From contig WBMW01005029.1 of assembly GCA_013396635.1 (NCBI GenBank), positions 661,508-725,507 on the forward strand: DNA of 64,000 nucleotides, read 5' to 3'. Of the stretch, positions 60,637 to 64,000 are shown one piece after another (within the stretch, counting starts at the first letter, position 1; every line of letters begins with the position of its first letter). The position numbers and the translations under genes were made by a program. The notes beneath the pieces are model-generated. The model saw only the letters and a list, made by a program, of their open reading frames with translations, was not told where the DNA came from and ran no database searches. The stretch comes from Penelope pileata. Taxonomy: Eukaryota > Chordata > Aves > Galliformes > Cracidae.

Positions 60637-62706
60637 AGACTGAAGAAACAAAGAGACTCAAAAAGTATTATTTGTTCAGTCTACCAAAATAAAATTGAGC
60701 AGCAGCTTCACAATAAGGTAACTGACAGTAGGAGGTCTTTATTGGAAAGACAGAGCAAGAACCAAAGGCAGAAGCCAGATAAAGTCAAAGAAGAAATAAG
60801 GTGCAAAATGGGGAAGGGGGAACCCCAGAAGGCAGGAATCTGGAATCAGGGAAGCAGGAAATGGTGGGACACCACATCTTGCTGTCTGTAGATCAAGTTA
60901 CGGGCATCAATACACTGGTAACTAAGCAACACGTTACGGCTCTGTACTACACTACATATTTGTACATGCAGAGAGCACAAAAGACACAAAAGCAACACTA
61001 ACTAAAGTGACCTAGCATGCTGCCGCCTATCAGCTCTATTCAAGTATGCTGATAGGCACTGCACAATAAATGTTGTTCAAAATAGCAGGCAAATTCAAGG
61101 CAGGAAAGATTTGTGCTCATGTAGACTTAGATTTGGCAGATAAAACACTGCTATGCTTTTATAAAGCCAGCTGTAGTGTGATAGATCTTTGTTTTGCATA
61201 AGCAAAGCAACACATGGCAGGTACAGTGCTGAGCCATCCATATGGGCACCATGGAAGACAGGTTACAGGGGTAGGAACAACAAATGCTGTCATGATACGG
61301 AAAATCCAAAATCTGTGCTGTACTAACAGATTGCAAAAGAAATTGCAAAAGGCTCCACTACCACAAGTCAGTTGCTGATTGCACACTGAGCATCACATTC
61401 ATCTCTCACGGTTCTTTAGTCCTTTGTACTGGATTTCAACTCCTAAAGTGAGCCACTGGTGGAAAAGAGAGGTAAAGGAGTGAGAGCTTTTCTCTCTGAA
61501 GGAATGAGAATGGAAATTGTCCTTCAAAGAAGGCAGAAACTACTAGATTTCTTCTTGGGTTGAGATGCAAACTATTAAGCCTCCAGCTTAAACTCAACAA
61601 ATACTTGAACAATGAATGGGGCAGATTACTCTGTTAAGTAAAAAATGCACTCCTCTTGTATGTGTGATTTGTATTGTCTACCATGGTCAACTTTTGAAAA
61701 AAAACACATACTGTGGACAATTCATAGAAAAAGCCTTTGTCATTTTCCAAGCTAAAGGAACTTGTACCTTCAGATTTCTTTCTCAGGGAGAACAGTGAGT
61801 GAGTGATTTAGACCAGAGCTGCCTGCAGAAAACACCAAGTATTTTATGCCCCTCATGTGTCACCCATCCCAACAGTCAACACAGATACTACTACCGCTAA
61901 GTTAGTAAAGCCCATGTTTAGGAAGATAAATAAGAATATTTTGCTTTATGCACACTTACACAATAATCCACAAACAAGGGCTCTTCTACACAAAAGAACC
62001 TAATTGAGCCCCTCTGCTCCACTGCCACACAGTGCCAAGCTTCAGCTGACATCTCCCAAGTTCGCATGAGTTCAGCAGTGAAGCAGGACAGTGAATCTCA
62101 GGGACCACAGGCACTAGCTGGCAGGTGTCATTGACAGAGGAGACCTGAGGAAGCGGCAAACTTCTCTTTTACAGTAGCCAAGGGTTACAGTAGTCTTTCC
62201 AGAACTGGTCTGGGTTTTAGTTCCATCTAAGGGAAACTGAGCTTATTGTTCTCATTTTGCAAGTGAGTGCTGGTAAACCAAATGCTAGATTAAAATACAA
62301 CAAATAAGTGAGGGTTTGCATGGCCTCTGAGGAAGAAGAGCTATGCTGTAGTTTTCACAAAACACCGGAGTCCTTCTCAACAAGTCACTAGCAACATGAA
62401 GATACACAGGACCTTTGGGAGCACATGATGTTAAAAAGGCACTAGCTTGCAAAGCTTCAAAACCCAAACTGGTCTTCTGCAGTGAGTTTAAGAAGTGCAG
62501 TGAAGTAGAAACAAAAGCTGCTGGTGAGCAAGCACAGTGACTCTCTGGAAACACACAGGGTGACTGTGACTCACATGACAATTTGCAGCAGAGAGGGAGA
62601 CAATACAGAATGGCTGCCTCTGAGATAAGAGAGAGAGGGGAAAGCAGTGGGCTTCCAGTGGCCACCAGGTTTAAAATCATTTAACTGTTACTCATTTTGC
62701 ATGTAC

Positions 62707-63067
62707 AGGCTTGGCTCTTGAAGATACACTGCAGCAGAATTTTATTTTCCTTGCAAACTAGTATGTATGTATTCAGTTCTGCATGCATCTAGTTGCTTCC
62801 AGTTTTGTTATACCCTCTTTCCCATCTATAGAACACTCCAGACTTGGCCTTAACCATATAATCACTTAAAAGATATTTTTACTTGTNAGGCTTGGCTCTT
62901 GAAGATACACTGCAGCAGAATTTTATTTTCCTTGCAAACTAGTATGTATGTATTCAGTTCTGCATGCATCTAGTTGCTTCCAGTTTTGTTATACCCTCTT
63001 TCCCATCTATAGAACACTCCAGACTTGGCCTTAACCATATAATCACTTAAAAGATATTTTTACTTGT
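62707..63067 (+). repeat. exact 180-bp duplication separated by one N
   Basis: 62707-62886 and 62888-63067 read identically (both start aggcttggctcttgaagata and end tttttacttgt), with a single N at 62887. The pattern is that of two contig ends overlapping without being merged. Confidence 0.95.
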
Positions 63068-63098
63068 ATATATATATATTTATATATATATATATATA
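63067..63098 (+). repeat. (TA)n microsatellite
   Basis: About 16 TA units with one interruption (ttta), directly after the second copy of the 180-bp duplication. It is a plausible cause of the assembly break there. Confidence 0.95.
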
Positions 63099-64000
63099 CA
63101 TTCATTCTTGAACAGAAATGGTCCTGCAGAGGACAGTCTGAATGAAACTCAGCTGGGTGAGCACACGCAGCCCTGTGAGAAGACTGTTATCCAAAATGCC
63201 TGCATGTGGCTGGCAAATATGACATAGGACCCACAGCTTTCTGCTACGGCAGATGGGGCAAAATCCCCAGCAATGAACCTAAGAGGCAATGGATGTCTAT
63301 GCTTAAGCATATGAATTTCACATGAGGCTTACACGCTTACAAGGGGCCAAAGCGGCTGCTGAAACAGTCAGGGGCTGCAAGTTACTTGATGCACTCTTAT
63401 TTTCCACAATTCATTTAACATCAAGCAGTTCCGTGGGAAAAACAAGAAAAATGACCTCTGTATGGACATCATAATGAAAAGGAGATAACACAAAAATGCA
63501 AGCAGCAGGACAGCAAATAAATACAGTGATAGAGGACCTAATTGGTTAAAGCTGAGAAGTGAGAAAACTGAAACAGTATGAAAGAAAGCTATTACTGGGT
63601 AATCTGCCTTTGTGATTTCACCAAGGAAGTTCTTAGATAAATACTTGGGTATACCATAGAAGTGACCCAAAATCAATATCTAAAATGTAAGAAAATATTC
63701 CCTTAGCCATTACTTTAACATAAACTGTAAAATAAAATTATATGGCAAATACAGCTCTGATGCTGTTTTGTGCATCAACACTGTCAAGGCAATATCACTG
63801 AATTGTCACACTTGGAATTAATCACACGGAGGTTGTTCTAGATTTTAGCCCGATGAACCGATGGTAATGCAACAAACCCCTTCCTAAAGGCAGTACTTCA
63901 CAGGCTCACTGTGCCTTTAAAGGGCCGAAAAAGAACAGTAAAGTAGCTCAGCAATCTTATTAGATCAGTGAAATTCTTCAGTCTTACAAAGCAAGACTTC

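Larger units (their letters stand above)
39829..64000 (-). other. probable ARHGAP18 intron 1 (5' end beyond window)
   Basis: At least 24 kb upstream of exon 2 with no exon that I could link to the ARHGAP18 N-terminus in the required phase (the first exon should end with two bases of a Ser codon). It contains CR1 copies, a mariner, simple repeats and two assembly gaps. Unique-looking GC-richer blocks are at 42050-42460, 46960-47200, 53480-53790 and 54040-55000. I recognised none of them. Confidence 0.6.

Noticed and set aside
62285..62680. 131-codon minus-strand open frame
   Set aside because: Leu/Ser/Cys-rich chance translation without motif, and no sign of an ARHGAP18 first exon.
1..64000. 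Search for CRISPR arrays, bacterial operons, phage or toxin-antitoxin systems, tRNA and rRNA genes
   Set aside because: No regularly spaced repeats, no ribosome-binding-site-led gene clusters and no tRNA-like cloverleaf were seen. Everything points to avian nuclear DNA.

Overview
The window is vertebrate nuclear DNA, almost certainly from a galliform bird (most likely chicken). It is AT-rich and intron-dominated. It carries CR1 LINE fragments, the main avian retroposon, and two deleted mariner copies that resemble the chicken Galluhop/Mariner1_GG family. Its one recognisable gene matches avian/mammalian ARHGAP18. No bacterial, phage, CRISPR or operon-like structure is present.

The dominant feature is ARHGAP18, a Rho GTPase-activating protein, read on the minus strand. 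I could place fourteen coding exons with consensus splice sites and continuous reading phase, from 39828 down to a stop at 3586-3588. Together they encode 629 residues. The human protein has 663, and its first coding exon supplies about 38, so only that 5' coding exon is missing. I call the visible exons 2 to 15 on that assumption. The RhoGAP catalytic region spans exons 7 to 11, and the arginine finger lies in the 78-nt exon 8 (21824-21901).

Layout from left to right: 1-1600 is the downstream flank, with a CR1 fragment (about 290-505) and a strong CpG island (about 690-1035). About 1600-3585 is the probable 3' UTR, with three AATAAA sites. From 3586 to 39828 come the exons and introns, with CR1 insertions near 4.7, 9.5-10.2, 25.7-26.1 and 28.4-29.4 kb and a mariner at 6.7-7.2 kb. 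From 39829 to 64000 the sequence appears to be intron 1, with a CR1 at 40.15-40.5 kb, an older CR1 near 41.1 kb, a second mariner at 44.9-45.4 kb, microsatellites, a 25-N gap and a single-N gap flanked by an exact 180-bp duplication.

I found no convincing undescribed system. The observations most worth a second look are the isolated CpG island beyond the ARHGAP18 3' end, the symmetric exon carrying the arginine finger, the identical internal deletion in both mariner copies, a perfect 14-bp hairpin in intron 1, and the likely assembly duplication at 62.7-63.1 kb.
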